Positions 45,056-52,981 of a stretch of DNA of 64,000 nucleotides are shown here, in pieces. How positions within the stretch are numbered: position 1 is the first letter of the stretch; each line of letters opens with the position of its first letter. Made by a program: the position numbers and the translations under genes. This DNA comes from Stigmatella aurantiaca DW4/3-1. GTDB taxonomy: Bacteria > Myxococcota > Myxococcia > Myxococcales > Myxococcaceae. Where the stretch lies: assembly GCF_000165485.1 (NCBI RefSeq), contig NC_014623.1, positions 1,197,501 through 1,261,500 on the forward strand, in the 5' to 3' direction. Under the pieces are notes generated by a model, which saw only the letters and a list, made by a program, of their open reading frames with translations, was not told the DNA's origin and did not search any database.

Positions 45056-45500
45056 TGGACAGATGCCCGAAGCAGCCTCGTTGTGGCGACACATGGTTGA
45101 GGGCAGTGGCGTTTCAAGCAATTCTTCTCATGGGTGCAGGATGCTTCCATGCCCATAAGAAGCCTCGGATCGCTTCTGAGCAGGTGGCCGCGACGATTCA
45201 ATTTCCTGAATGGAGCCAGGACAAAACAACGACGGTCACAGGGCCGCAACTCAGAGCGCTCCAGATAGCGATGGACGACTTCAGGCCGTTGGGCTCGGAG
45301 CCTTTAAAAAAAGAGAATGCTTGGACCCAGTGTCTCCTCAAGCTCGAAACCTATGACGCGCGGGTCGGAGGGGTGAGGGAGTAACCTTCATTCACTTCAC
45401 ACCGCAGGAGGATGAGCGCTGTGGACTTCAGCCCAAACTCATGGAAGCGGGGACCAGTTATGCAGTCAGCGACGACGGTATTATCCTCAAGCGAGAATGA
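45052..45500 (+). pseudogene. lipoprotein paralogous to the 54428-54850 gene, frameshifted
   Basis: It starts at ATG 45052, overlapping the kinase stop (ATGATG). A signal peptide with Cys (LLMGAGCFHAH) is followed by TGPQLRALQIAMDDFRPLG and CLLKLETYDARVG, and then the frame ends. The next frame resumes with GEGVTFIHFTPQEDERCG and ends SYAVSDDGIILKRE at 45500. Joined, it aligns with the lipoprotein at 54428-54850 (SGPTLAAIQLALEDFLPW, then YDVIASPGAEGVIYVEIFPRTGAC). The break lies in the G run 45370-45373, where one G appears to be missing. A small periplasmic protein of unknown function that is translationally coupled to the kinase. Confidence 0.68.
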
Positions 45501-45535
45501 AAGGAGGCCCCTCTAACCCGCTGGACCGAACGCCG

Positions 45536-45875
45536 TCACATCCATTCGTCAACAGACTTCTCTGGGTGCCCTTCTTGGCCCGGTCCGTCGGGTTGGGGCC
45601 GGTTTTCTGCTCAATGCCCCTCACCTGCTCATAGGCCACAAGCCCCAGGCGCCAGAACTCGTGGAATACTCCGGTCTCGGCTCACTCTTGGAAGCGTCGG
45701 CAGGCCGAGGATGAATGGCAAATTCCAGTGGCCTTGAGCGCTTGTCACGGCATTCCTGTGCGCAGCACCAAAAAAGATGGCTTCCATGGCTTTTCTGTCA
45801 GGCACTCGGGGGTTAACGCAGCCTCTACTGGACTGTTCGCGAAGTCTTTGGACATCGTCGGGAGTGATGTCGTTC
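45536..45875 (-). mobile_element. decayed IS5-family transposase remnant
   Basis: Reading the minus strand from about 45875 gives VNDITPDDVQRLREQ, then NPRVPDRKAMEAIFF. After a frame change it continues LRTGMP, a stop in place of the usual Trp, QALKATGICHSSSACRRFQE, another stop, ETGVFHEFWRLGLVAYEQVRGIE and QKTGPNPTDRAKKGTQRSLLT. These are the N-terminal and middle blocks of IS5-type DDE transposases. Two nonsense codons, a frameshift and an internal deletion (between VRGIE and QKTGPN) show it is dead. The C-terminal end and the terminal inverted repeats are not visible. Confidence 0.7.
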
Positions 45876-46070
45876 ACGCACTCGAAGCCTTCGCACAGAC
45901 CCGCGAGTGACGAGACGGAGAACACGGGCCCACGTCTTGGGAACGCAGGTCGCGGGCCACTCGTCTCGGCGTGGGTCCCCCTGTCCTGACGGATCCTCCC
46001 GCGTCGGCCATCCCGCTCTTTCCTCGGCACACGGCCCCCCTTCGCTCAACCCGTTCGAGGGGACCCCTCT

Positions 46071-46172
46071 CGGGCGCGCTCTGGACGAACGGGTAGGGTT
46101 GTAGGACAGGTTGGTTCGAGGTGTCGCCCCTCGGCGCACTCGGGACGAACTGGTACGGCTGTCCTACAGGTT
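46071..46172. repeat. two-copy imperfect tandem repeat, 60-bp period
   Basis: The stretch 46071-46112 recurs at 46131-46172, with GACGAAC at 46084 and at 46144 as anchor. By eye the 42-bp units match at about four of five positions. They lie between the transposase remnant and the 46543 gene. Function is unknown. Confidence 0.45.
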
Positions 46173-46542
46173 TGACCGGACCTCCGTCGGCAAGGGCGCC
46201 TGCACCCGCATTCGTGTCCTTCAGGGCGACGGAACAGGCAGGGCGACGGTGGGCCCAAACAAATCGGCTCGTCGACATCCTCACGGCTCTGTCGAAGAAC
46301 TTGTAAGACACTCCACTACGGCGCCTCCGGCCTTGCCCAGCCCTCGGCGAGGGCCAAGTGCCCCCCAAGAAAGGCGAATGCTCATACCGATGTACCTGAG
46401 ACCCCTCTATGAGAGGTCTCACAGCCGCGACGTGAAGAACTTCACAGTGTGGAAGCAATCCAGGTGGCAACTTAATCCATACCAAGGGGGCAGAAAACAG
46501 CCCTTGGTGAGCAGACACCGCATCCACCCACAAGGACAAACG

Positions 46543-47154
46543 ATGAATCCCGACGGATACACCTATCTGCAGCTCATTAACGCGACCAATCAGAACCTCA
46601 CGCAAGGAAGTGCAGGCCCTGGCAAGTTCAATCAATACCAGATGGCCAGCTGGTTCGGATTCCCCAATGCGCCGGATCCGATCTGCGGTCCGGCGTCACG
46701 GCTGACCTACAAACTCCAATTCTTGGAGGGAGTCGGCGACCAGGATGATGCGGCCGACTTGCAGCTCAATATTGGGGATTCAACGAATCAGGCAAATGCT
46801 ATTGTCTGGATCCAGGCTCGTTCCACGAGCCAGTCTGGGCACTATCTGACCTATCAGTTCCAGAATCCTCAATCCTCTCTTTATATCTACGGCAAGTCGG
46901 TAAATGGAGGCTGGGACCAGATCAACGCCAGTCAGGTCCAGTGGGGCGTCATCCACAATGATGCGTTGGGCCAGGATTTCGTCAAGAACGTAACGAACTC
47001 CCTCGCCCTCGTGGATCTGAACCAACTCTTCCCTGATCCTAACACGGCGAATCAGTACTTCGCAGCAGTCAGCCAGGGATTGCAGCCTCAGTCTCCTCAG
47101 GCCACGACGCTCTTCAACCAAGTCAGCGCGTACATCAAGCTCACTGCGCAATAG
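46543..47154 (+). CDS. orphan hypothetical protein in an accessory island
   Basis: 203 residues from the ATG at 46543, which is preceded by AAGGACAAACG (a good ribosome-binding site). The frame is open further upstream, but the N-terminal extension there has no character. There is no signal peptide. The protein is rich in Asn, Gln and aromatic residues, with a beta-strand pattern (YTYLQLINATNQNLT, LTYKLQFLEGVG, LTYQFQNPQSSLYIYG), suggesting a beta sandwich like lectins or small cytolysins. This is shape only. The codon use is visibly less GC-rich than surrounding genes, and transposase remnants lie on both sides, so horizontal acquisition is likely. Confidence 0.62.
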   Translation: MNPDGYTYLQLINATNQNLTQGSAGPGKFNQYQMASWFGFPNAPDPICGPASRLTYKLQFLEGVGDQDDAADLQLNIGDSTNQANAIVWIQARSTSQSGHYLTYQFQNPQSSLYIYGKSVNGGWDQINASQVQWGVIHNDALGQDFVKNVTNSLALVDLNQLFPDPNTANQYFAAVSQGLQPQSPQATTLFNQVSAYIKLTAQ

Positions 47155-47610
47155 GCCCAGGCGAGCGAGCGTTGACGGCAGCAACCCGGCAATTTCCAGT
47201 TGCTGGGCTGCGACGTCACGAAGAGTCAAGATGATAGGACGCAAGGCAGCAAGAGCCACCTGGGCTTCGAGGAGCCCCAGGGTTGGAGCCGTCTGGCGGT
47301 CAACAGGGCTGCTCCCATGGCCATGTTGCTCTACAGCCTCACGATGCTGTGGTTTGCCCAGCACGGTCATCGGCTCTGCAAACCCGTGACTCACCCCTGG
47401 TACCGCCACAAGGTCCGTCTTTCCTTCGCCGACATACTGGCCACGCTTCGTCCGGCCTGTTCGAAGCCTGCACTTTCGGCGACCCTTCCCGCGCAGCAGG
47501 AGCGTTAAAACCTCCTGGCTTTGCTACCCGAGACGCTTCAGGTCGTTGCTGTCGGAGCTTCCTAAAAAGTGCGAAACTCGAATTAAGGCACTGCGACTGG
47601 CCTGAAGGAG
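47155..47610. other. region between the orphan gene and the GFA gene
   Basis: About 455 bp mostly filled by the transposase fragment at 47236-47508. The last 100 bp after it contain no recognisable gene or regulatory site. Confidence 0.5.
47236..47508 (+). mobile_element. C-terminal fragment of a DDE transposase
   Basis: The frame reads SKSHLGFEEPQGWSRLAVNR, then APMAMLLYSLTMLWFAQHGH, then HPWYRHKVRLSFADILATLR and a stop at 47508. This is the end of an IS701/IS4-like transposase, including the last catalytic Glu region (GFEEPQGWS). The N-terminal two thirds are missing, and no terminal inverted repeat is visible. Together with the IS5 remnant it brackets the 46543 gene. Confidence 0.65.
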
Positions 47611-48009
47611 TCAGTCCAGATGCTCGACGGCATCGCCGAGCACGACCGTCCACGGATGCTTGCGTGCTTCGTAGATGGAAACCTTCGGGGGCGGGAACGT
47701 GGGATCTGCGAAGGCGCCGAGCGGCACGGCGATCATGTCGGGCACAGCCTCAAGTTGGTAGGCGATGGTCGAGCCGCAGTTCGGACAGAACTGGTACGTC
47801 GCGTGATTGCCGCTGTCGGCTTGTCGGACGTAGGTGCGCGTCTGGCCAGAGATCGTCACCCGGTTTGCAGGGAACCGCGCCTGCGCGGCGAAGGCGCTGC
47901 CGGTCCGGCGCTGGCACGAGAAGCAATGGCAGACCGACACGCGGACGGGCTCTCCCTCGCAGCGTGCGGTCAGCTCACCACAGCGGCATTCGGCGACGCG
48001 GATCGTCAT
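47611..48009 (-). CDS. GFA family (Cys-rich, formaldehyde-activating-like) protein
   Basis: 132 residues with the GFA fold zinc ligands: CRCGELTARC near the N-terminus, then SVCHCFSCQRRTGSAFAAQ, and FCPNCGSTIAY. The family was named for glutathione-dependent formaldehyde-activating enzyme, but most members have no proven reaction. It follows the uraH gene by 21 bp and may be the last gene of the urate cluster, with no known role there. Confidence 0.85.
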   Translation of the reverse strand: MTIRVAECRCGELTARCEGEPVRVSVCHCFSCQRRTGSAFAAQARFPANRVTISGQTRTYVRQADSGNHATYQFCPNCGSTIAYQLEAVPDMIAVPLGAFADPTFPPPKVSIYEARKHPWTVVLGDAVEHLD

Positions 48010-48030
48010 ACGGTTCCCCTGTCCTGGCTG

Positions 48031-48375
48031 TCAGCTCCCCCGGTACGTGGAAAAGCCAAACGGGCTGAGCAGCAGCGGCACATGGTAGTGCTCCTCCGCC
48101 GAGGCCAATTCGAACACCACCGGGACATACGGATAGAAGCCCTTGAGGCTGTTCGCCCGGAAGTACTCCCCCGTGTGGAACGTCATCCGGTAGGTGCCTG
48201 GTTCCAGGCGTGTTCCCGCGGGAAGGAAGTCCCGGACGCGCCCATCCGAGTTGGTGGTTCCGCGCGCCAACTCCCGCCACTCGCCGGAGGGCGTCTGGGC
48301 CTCCAGGGTGATGGGAACCCCCGCTGCGGGGCGGCCCGACTGGGTATCGAGGACGTGGGTGGACAGGGTGCTCAT
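48031..48375 (-). CDS. uraH: 5-hydroxyisourate hydrolase (transthyretin-like)
   Basis: 114 residues of the transthyretin-like HIU hydrolase: LSTHVLDTQSGRPAAGV at the start, TTNSDGRV, the FHTGEYFRAN region, and the diagnostic C-terminal YRGS, which is the family signature. It opens 5-hydroxyisourate to OHCU, the second step of urate breakdown. Its start overlaps the stop of the decarboxylase gene (ATGA), so the two are translationally coupled. Confidence 0.95.
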   Translation of the reverse strand: MSTLSTHVLDTQSGRPAAGVPITLEAQTPSGEWRELARGTTNSDGRVRDFLPAGTRLEPGTYRMTFHTGEYFRANSLKGFYPYVPVVFELASAEEHYHVPLLLSPFGFSTYRGS

Positions 48376-48884
48376 GGCGAGGTGAGAAGCTTCTCCAGGC
48401 GAATGCGGGTGATCTGCGCTTGTTCTCCGGCCGCGATGCGCATCTCCAGGGGCGGTGGGTTGTTCAGCCGCTCGCGGAGTTGCTCCAGGATTTCCGAGGC
48501 GCCCTTGCCCGTGGCGCAGATGAGGAAGGTGAAACCAAAGCGCTCCTCATACTCTCGGTTGCCGTCGGCGAGCGCTTGCAGCACCTCTTCGCTTGCCCCC
48601 TGTACCCCCTTTTGCTCCTGCGCGGACCAAGTACCGGTCGCTTTGAAGCGCTCCCGCAGCTGGGAGACATCCCCGATGCGCGGGTGGTGGGAGATGGCTT
48701 CCTTCCAGTCCTCGGGGCCTGTCTGGGACCAGAGCCAGCCCGCCTCCGTGTACACAGCGGTCTCCCGGGCGAATGGGCGTGCGCGCGCCATGCCCTCCGC
48801 CCAGCGCCGGGAGCCACAGCACCGCAGGAATTCCGCCTGCGCTTCCTCCAGCGACAGGCCGTTGAGCCAATCCAACCGGCTCAC
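48372..48884 (-). CDS. uraD: OHCU decarboxylase
   Basis: 170 residues from the GTG at 48884, whose last two bases overlap the allantoicase stop. The frame is open upstream, but that is a shadow of allantoicase. Signature segments are RPFARETAVYTEAG, SHHPRIGD (the catalytic His region), the stretch GVQGASEEVLQALADGNREYEERFGFTFLICATGKG with the helix LEQLRERLNN. It converts OHCU to (S)-allantoin. Genes before and after are in the same pathway and overlap by 4 bp each. Confidence 0.95.
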   Translation of the reverse strand: MSRLDWLNGLSLEEAQAEFLRCCGSRRWAEGMARARPFARETAVYTEAGWLWSQTGPEDWKEAISHHPRIGDVSQLRERFKATGTWSAQEQKGVQGASEEVLQALADGNREYEERFGFTFLICATGKGASEILEQLRERLNNPPPLEMRIAAGEQAQITRIRLEKLLTSP

Positions 48885-49897
48885 GACACACGCCCGTGGA
48901 TGCGCAGGCGGCTGATGCCGCCATCCGGGAAGATGTTCAGGCGCACGTGGGTGAAGGGCCCCGCGGCCTTCAGTTCGGCCTCGAAGAAGTGACGGTGGTG
49001 GGCCTGGAGCTTCGTCTTCGGAAGGATCTCTTGCCAGGAGATGTCCTTCGCGTTGGCGAAGTCGAGCAGGTCCTCCTTCAGCGAGCACCCCTCCAACGAG
49101 CACATGTCCGGGAAGTTGCCCTTGAAGTGGTTGGTGTCCACCTCCACGCGCTGCACGGTGCCAGGCGCCGCCAGCTTCACGACGATCCAGTCGAAGCCGG
49201 GCACGCGCTTGCGCCGCGTCTCCCAGCCCTCGCCCATGGTGACGGCGCGGCCGGGCAGGATGAGGTTGTCCTTGGGCCCGAAGAACGAGTCATTGCAGGT
49301 GACGACGATGCCGCCGTTCTCCGCCGCCGCCAGGTCCACGCCCTCGCTCGCGCGCAGCTTGGCCAGGTCCGGCTGCACCACGCCGTGCACGCGGAAGCGC
49401 GCCACGCCGCCGTCCGGGTAGATGTTGAGGCGCACGTGCGTCCAGCGGCGCTCGCTGGCGACGGGCAGGAAGTTCTGCGTCCCCCCGGCGAGCTTCGTCC
49501 GGGGGACCACCTCGGTCCACGCCGCTTCCGTGAGCGACTCGGGCGTGGGGGTGCCCGACACCTCCAGGGCATCCACCGAGGCGTACTCGGGGAAGTTGCC
49601 GAGGAAATGGTGGGTGTCCACGTTCACGCCGCGGATGACGCCGGGCAGGCCGAGCTGGAGGATGCACCAGTCATAGCCGGGCACGCGCTTGCGGCGGGTC
49701 TCCCAGCCATCCATCCACTTGCCGAACTCGGTGTACTTGTCTGGGATGAAGACGCCCCGGCCCGGTTTGAGCAGGTTCTCCTTCGGGGCGAAGAATTCGT
49801 CGTTCGCCACGAGGGCCTTGCCGCCCACCTTCTCGGAGGCAAGGTCAATGAGCTCGGCGAAGGCAACGCGGACCTTGCCCTCTTCGGGTGTGTGCAT
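48881..49897 (-). CDS. alc: allantoicase
   Basis: 338 residues made of two homologous beta-jelly-roll repeats, as usual for allantoicase: first IDLASEKVGGKALVANDEFFAPKENLL and GWETRRKRVPGYDW, then a second copy with VDLAAAENGGIVVTCNDSFFG and GWETRRKRVPGFDW. It hydrolyses allantoate to ureidoglycolate and urea. Its stop overlaps the uraD GTG start. The ureidoglycolate it makes would be cleaved to glyoxylate by an enzyme not seen in this window. Confidence 0.95.
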   Translation of the reverse strand: MHTPEEGKVRVAFAELIDLASEKVGGKALVANDEFFAPKENLLKPGRGVFIPDKYTEFGKWMDGWETRRKRVPGYDWCILQLGLPGVIRGVNVDTHHFLGNFPEYASVDALEVSGTPTPESLTEAAWTEVVPRTKLAGGTQNFLPVASERRWTHVRLNIYPDGGVARFRVHGVVQPDLAKLRASEGVDLAAAENGGIVVTCNDSFFGPKDNLILPGRAVTMGEGWETRRKRVPGFDWIVVKLAAPGTVQRVEVDTNHFKGNFPDMCSLEGCSLKEDLLDFANAKDISWQEILPKTKLQAHHRHFFEAELKAAGPFTHVRLNIFPDGGISRLRIHGRVS

Positions 49898-50034
49898 GAT
49901 GTGAGTCTCCCCTCGCGGACTACCTTACTCCTCCGCAGAAGCGGTGCCAGGGCGTTACACCGCGAGGCCGAGGGGGACGCGGCATGAATTCACCCCGCGT
50001 GTAGCCCTGCTTATCCCAGGGGATGTATGTCTGT

Positions 50035-50054
50035 CGGATCCCTCGTGGGATCCG
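50035..50054. terminator. stem-loop in the gap between allB and alc
   Basis: CGGATCCC at 50035-50042 and GGGATCCG at 50047-50054 form a perfect 8-bp stem with a TCGT loop, 8 bp beyond the allB stop codon. No T run follows on the minus strand, so a strict rho-independent terminator is not supported. It may weaken read-through into alc, or mark an mRNA end. Confidence 0.4.
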
Positions 50055-50062
50055 TTCGCCCA

Positions 50063-51415
50063 TCAGGCCGTGTCCGGGCGTCGCACCCAGCGGCCAGAGG
50101 GGCTCGAAGAGAACTCGCCCTGGGCGTAGATCCGCTCCCCGCGGAGGTAGGTGCGCTCCACCACCCCATGAAGGGAGCGGCCCGCGTAGGGGGTGAGCTT
50201 GTGCCGGTGGCGCACCTGGGAGGCCTCGGGGACGGAGGAGGCTTCCGGATCGAAGACCAGCAGGTCCGCATCCGCGCCGGGGGTGAGGCTGCCTTTGACG
50301 CCCTCCAGGCCAATGAGGCGGGCGGGGTGGCGGCACATCCACCGGACGAGCGACTCCAGCCCGTGGCCGCGCTCGCGCATGCCCGTCCACACGGCGGGGA
50401 GGCTGAACTGGAGCGAGGCGATGCCGCCCCACGCGGCGGCGAAGTCCCCCTTGTCCAGGTGCTTGAGGGCGGGGGTACACGGCGAGTGGTCCGACACCAC
50501 CATGTCGATGTCCCCGCGTGCCAGCCCCTCCCAGAGCTTCTCCCGGTTCTCGGCCTCGCGGATGGGCGGCGCGCACTTGAGGAAGGTGGCGCCGTCGGGA
50601 ATGTGCTCCGCGTCGAAGGTGAGGTAGTGGGGGCACGTCTCCACGGAGAAGGGCAGCCCTTCGCGCCGGGCAGCGGCGATGTCCGGCAGCGCATCCGAGG
50701 AAGACAGATGGACAATGTGGACGCGGGTGCGGTGCAGACGGCACAGCTCCACCATCATCCGGATGGCGTCGTCTTCCCAGTGGCGGGGGCGGGACGCCAG
50801 GTAGCTGCGGTAGGTGCGCGTGTCGCCCTGGGGCGGCTGCTCATCGGGCGTCAACTCCGCGTGGACGATGAGGGGCACGCCGCGCCGGGCCAGCACGGGC
50901 AGGGCGCGCTCCAGGTCCTCGCGCGTGGTGTGGGGGAACTCGTCCACGCCGGAGTGGATGAGGAAGCATTTGAAGCCGGTGACGCCCGCGCTGACCATGG
51001 CGTCCAACTCGCCGGTGTTGCCGGGGATGACGCCGCCCCAGAAGCCATAGTCGATGGCGCAGTGGCCCTCGGCGGCGGCGGCCTTGAGGTGCAGGGCGGC
51101 CAGGGTGGTGGTGGCGGGGATGGAGTTGAGCGGCATGTCCACCACGGTGGTGATGCCGCCGCTGGCCGCCGCGCGGGTGGCGGTCTCGAAGCCCTCCCAC
51201 TCGGTGCGGCCGGGCTCGTTGATGTGGGCATGGCAGTCCACCACGCCGGGCATCACCACCTTGTGGCCCACGTGCTCCACGGGCAGGCCCGCGGGCACCT
51301 CCGAGGGGGGCAGCACGGCGGCCACCTTGCCGTCCCGGACGACCACCGCGGCCTCGCGCACGCCCGTCTCGGTGACAACGCGCTGGCTGGCCAGCACCCA
51401 GGGCTGGGAACTCAT
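50063..51415 (-). CDS. allB: allantoinase
   Basis: 450 residues of the amidohydrolase superfamily. Metal ligands: DCHAHINEPGRTEWEGF (HxH), K in GFKCFLIHSG (carboxylated Lys), HAELTP, IVHLSSSDA, and the Asp in VVSDHSPCTPALK. The series of ligands and the SDHSPCTP loop are typical of allantoinases, with hydantoinases as the alternative. It opens the allantoin ring to allantoate. The start overlaps the stop of the FAD monooxygenase gene (ATGA), so the two are translationally coupled. Confidence 0.94.
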   Translation of the reverse strand: MSSQPWVLASQRVVTETGVREAAVVVRDGKVAAVLPPSEVPAGLPVEHVGHKVVMPGVVDCHAHINEPGRTEWEGFETATRAAASGGITTVVDMPLNSIPATTTLAALHLKAAAAEGHCAIDYGFWGGVIPGNTGELDAMVSAGVTGFKCFLIHSGVDEFPHTTREDLERALPVLARRGVPLIVHAELTPDEQPPQGDTRTYRSYLASRPRHWEDDAIRMMVELCRLHRTRVHIVHLSSSDALPDIAAARREGLPFSVETCPHYLTFDAEHIPDGATFLKCAPPIREAENREKLWEGLARGDIDMVVSDHSPCTPALKHLDKGDFAAAWGGIASLQFSLPAVWTGMRERGHGLESLVRWMCRHPARLIGLEGVKGSLTPGADADLLVFDPEASSVPEASQVRHRHKLTPYAGRSLHGVVERTYLRGERIYAQGEFSSSPSGRWVRRPDTA

Positions 51416-52857
51416 GGCTCGAACTCCTTCACGTCGTAGCGCATCAGGGTATCGAAGAACGCGTCCTTGTCCTCCAGGTAGAGCTGGCGGGTGAGGCCGG
51501 ACACGAGCTTGGGCAGGCTGTACTTCATCCCGGAGATGCTCGCGCCGCCGAACCCCAGCGAGGGCAGGCCGCCGAAGGTGTAGTTGAAGACGGAGGTGAG
51601 GTACGGCGCGCGGCCGGGGACCTTCTCCTGGAACTCGAAGCTCGGGCCCAGGTAGGGGTGGCGCGCGAGGTCCTCGTGCGTCTCCTGGGGCGGGGGCGTG
51701 TACCGGTCCTTCCACAGGGCGATGTCGGCCACGAGGTTCACCAGCTCCGGGCGGAGGCGGAGGTCCGTCACGGTGCCGCTGCCGACGATGAGCTTGTCGA
51801 AGGCGAACGTGCCGTGGGGGGTGGTGACGTGGGCGGTGCCGTCCACGGCCTCGGCGCTCAGCCAGGGGCTCTCCGCGTGGAGGTGGAAGTTGGGGTGGGC
51901 GCGGGCGCGGTGGTAGGTGTCGTGCGGCGGGAGCTGCCCCATCTCGAGGATGCGGCGGATGAAGCGCCAGCGGTCCGCGTCCGGCAGGTCTCCGTGGTGC
52001 TTGAGGAAACCGACGAACTCGGCCCAGCGGTAGGCATTCACCGTGGGCAGCGTCTTGCGGCGGTAGAAGAGGTGGACCTCGGCGGCGTCCTTCTCCAGCG
52101 CCACGGAGGCGTTGTCGAAGGCGGAGGCCCCCGCGCCAAGCAGGCCCACGCGCTTGCCGCGCAGGGCCTCGAAGTCGATGGCGTCGCGGGTGTGGGCCCA
52201 CAGCGCCTTCGGCAGCCGGGAGACCATCGAAGGGCTCTCCCACCGGCCGGAGCCATCGATGCCGGTGGCGAGCACCACCTTGCGCGCGAGCAGGACCTCG
52301 GGGGGGCCGCCGTCCTGGGACTCGATGGGAACGGCGAAGCAGCCGTCCTCCGCGCGCCAGGACAGGGCGCCCGCGCGGGCATGGCAGCGCACGGGAATGC
52401 CGAGGAAGCGGCGGTACCAGTCGAGGTAGTCCGCCCACAGCTCCTTGGGGACGAGGCCGACCTGCTGCCAGGCCTCCTCGCCAAACTGGGCCTCGTACCA
52501 GCTCTGGAAGCAGAGGTTGGGCAGGTTGTGGTCGGGACCGGTGAGGTGCTTGGGGGTGCGCAGCGTGTGCATGCGCGCGAAGGTCTTCCACGGCCCGGCG
52601 AGGCCCGGTGCGTTGTCGTCCACGACGAGGACGTTCGTCACCTTCTCGCGCAGCAGGCCAAAGGCCACCGACAGCCCACTCTGCCCCCCGCCGATGATGA
52701 GCACATCGAGGATGGACTGACCCTCCTGGGAGCGGCGCGACAGGACCCAGGAGCGTTTCGGGTAGGCGAGCCGCTCCAGATCCTTGAGCAGCGAGGCCTC
52801 GAGCGTGGCGAGACCGGTCCCGGACTTCGCGGTCGGACTCGGGGTCGGAAGGAGCAT
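51412..52857 (-). CDS. FAD-dependent monooxygenase, candidate urate hydroxylase
   Basis: 481 residues. FAD-binding GxGxxG is at DVLIIGGGQSGLSVAF (residues about 51-66, an unusually late start), a second NADPH motif is VGLLGAGASAFDNASVAL, and KVVLATGIDGSG and the distal GGASISGMKYSLPKLV follow. The overall layout matches class B flavoprotein monooxygenases. No uricase is seen in the cluster, and this gene overlaps allB, so it is the best candidate for oxidation of urate to 5-hydroxyisourate, as HpyO/HpxO-type enzymes do. That assignment is inference. The region from residue 1 to 50 has no clear match. Confidence 0.78.
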   Translation of the reverse strand: MLLPTPSPTAKSGTGLATLEASLLKDLERLAYPKRSWVLSRRSQEGQSILDVLIIGGGQSGLSVAFGLLREKVTNVLVVDDNAPGLAGPWKTFARMHTLRTPKHLTGPDHNLPNLCFQSWYEAQFGEEAWQQVGLVPKELWADYLDWYRRFLGIPVRCHARAGALSWRAEDGCFAVPIESQDGGPPEVLLARKVVLATGIDGSGRWESPSMVSRLPKALWAHTRDAIDFEALRGKRVGLLGAGASAFDNASVALEKDAAEVHLFYRRKTLPTVNAYRWAEFVGFLKHHGDLPDADRWRFIRRILEMGQLPPHDTYHRARAHPNFHLHAESPWLSAEAVDGTAHVTTPHGTFAFDKLIVGSGTVTDLRLRPELVNLVADIALWKDRYTPPPQETHEDLARHPYLGPSFEFQEKVPGRAPYLTSVFNYTFGGLPSLGFGGASISGMKYSLPKLVSGLTRQLYLEDKDAFFDTLMRYDVKEFEP

Positions 52858-52981
52858 GGCCCAGTCAAATCATGCTCCGCCCCCTTCGCGCCACGGAGGC
52901 CCGGGGGCGCTCCAGCGCGGCCGGCAGAGGAGGGAGGGGCTGGCTGCTCCTCTCCTTATAAGGGCGGGAAGCCCTGGGCGT

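Larger units (their letters stand above)
45501..46542. other. about 1 kb of accessory DNA without an intact gene
   Basis: The stretch contains the decayed IS5-type transposase (45536-45875), an imperfect 60-bp-period tandem repeat (about 46071-46172) and a short upstream region of the 46543 gene. The 5' portion near 45900-46070 shows no recognisable coding sequence. Base composition is less GC-biased than in the flanking genes. Confidence 0.55.

Noticed and set aside
46111..46542. N-terminal extension of the orphan gene
   Set aside because: The open frame there is Arg/Pro-rich with no signal or domain, and a good ribosome-binding site is present at the ATG at 46543.
50027..51439. Plus-strand frame of 470 codons opposite allantoinase
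   Set aside because: It runs antisense to a gene with all metal ligands in place, so it is a shadow.
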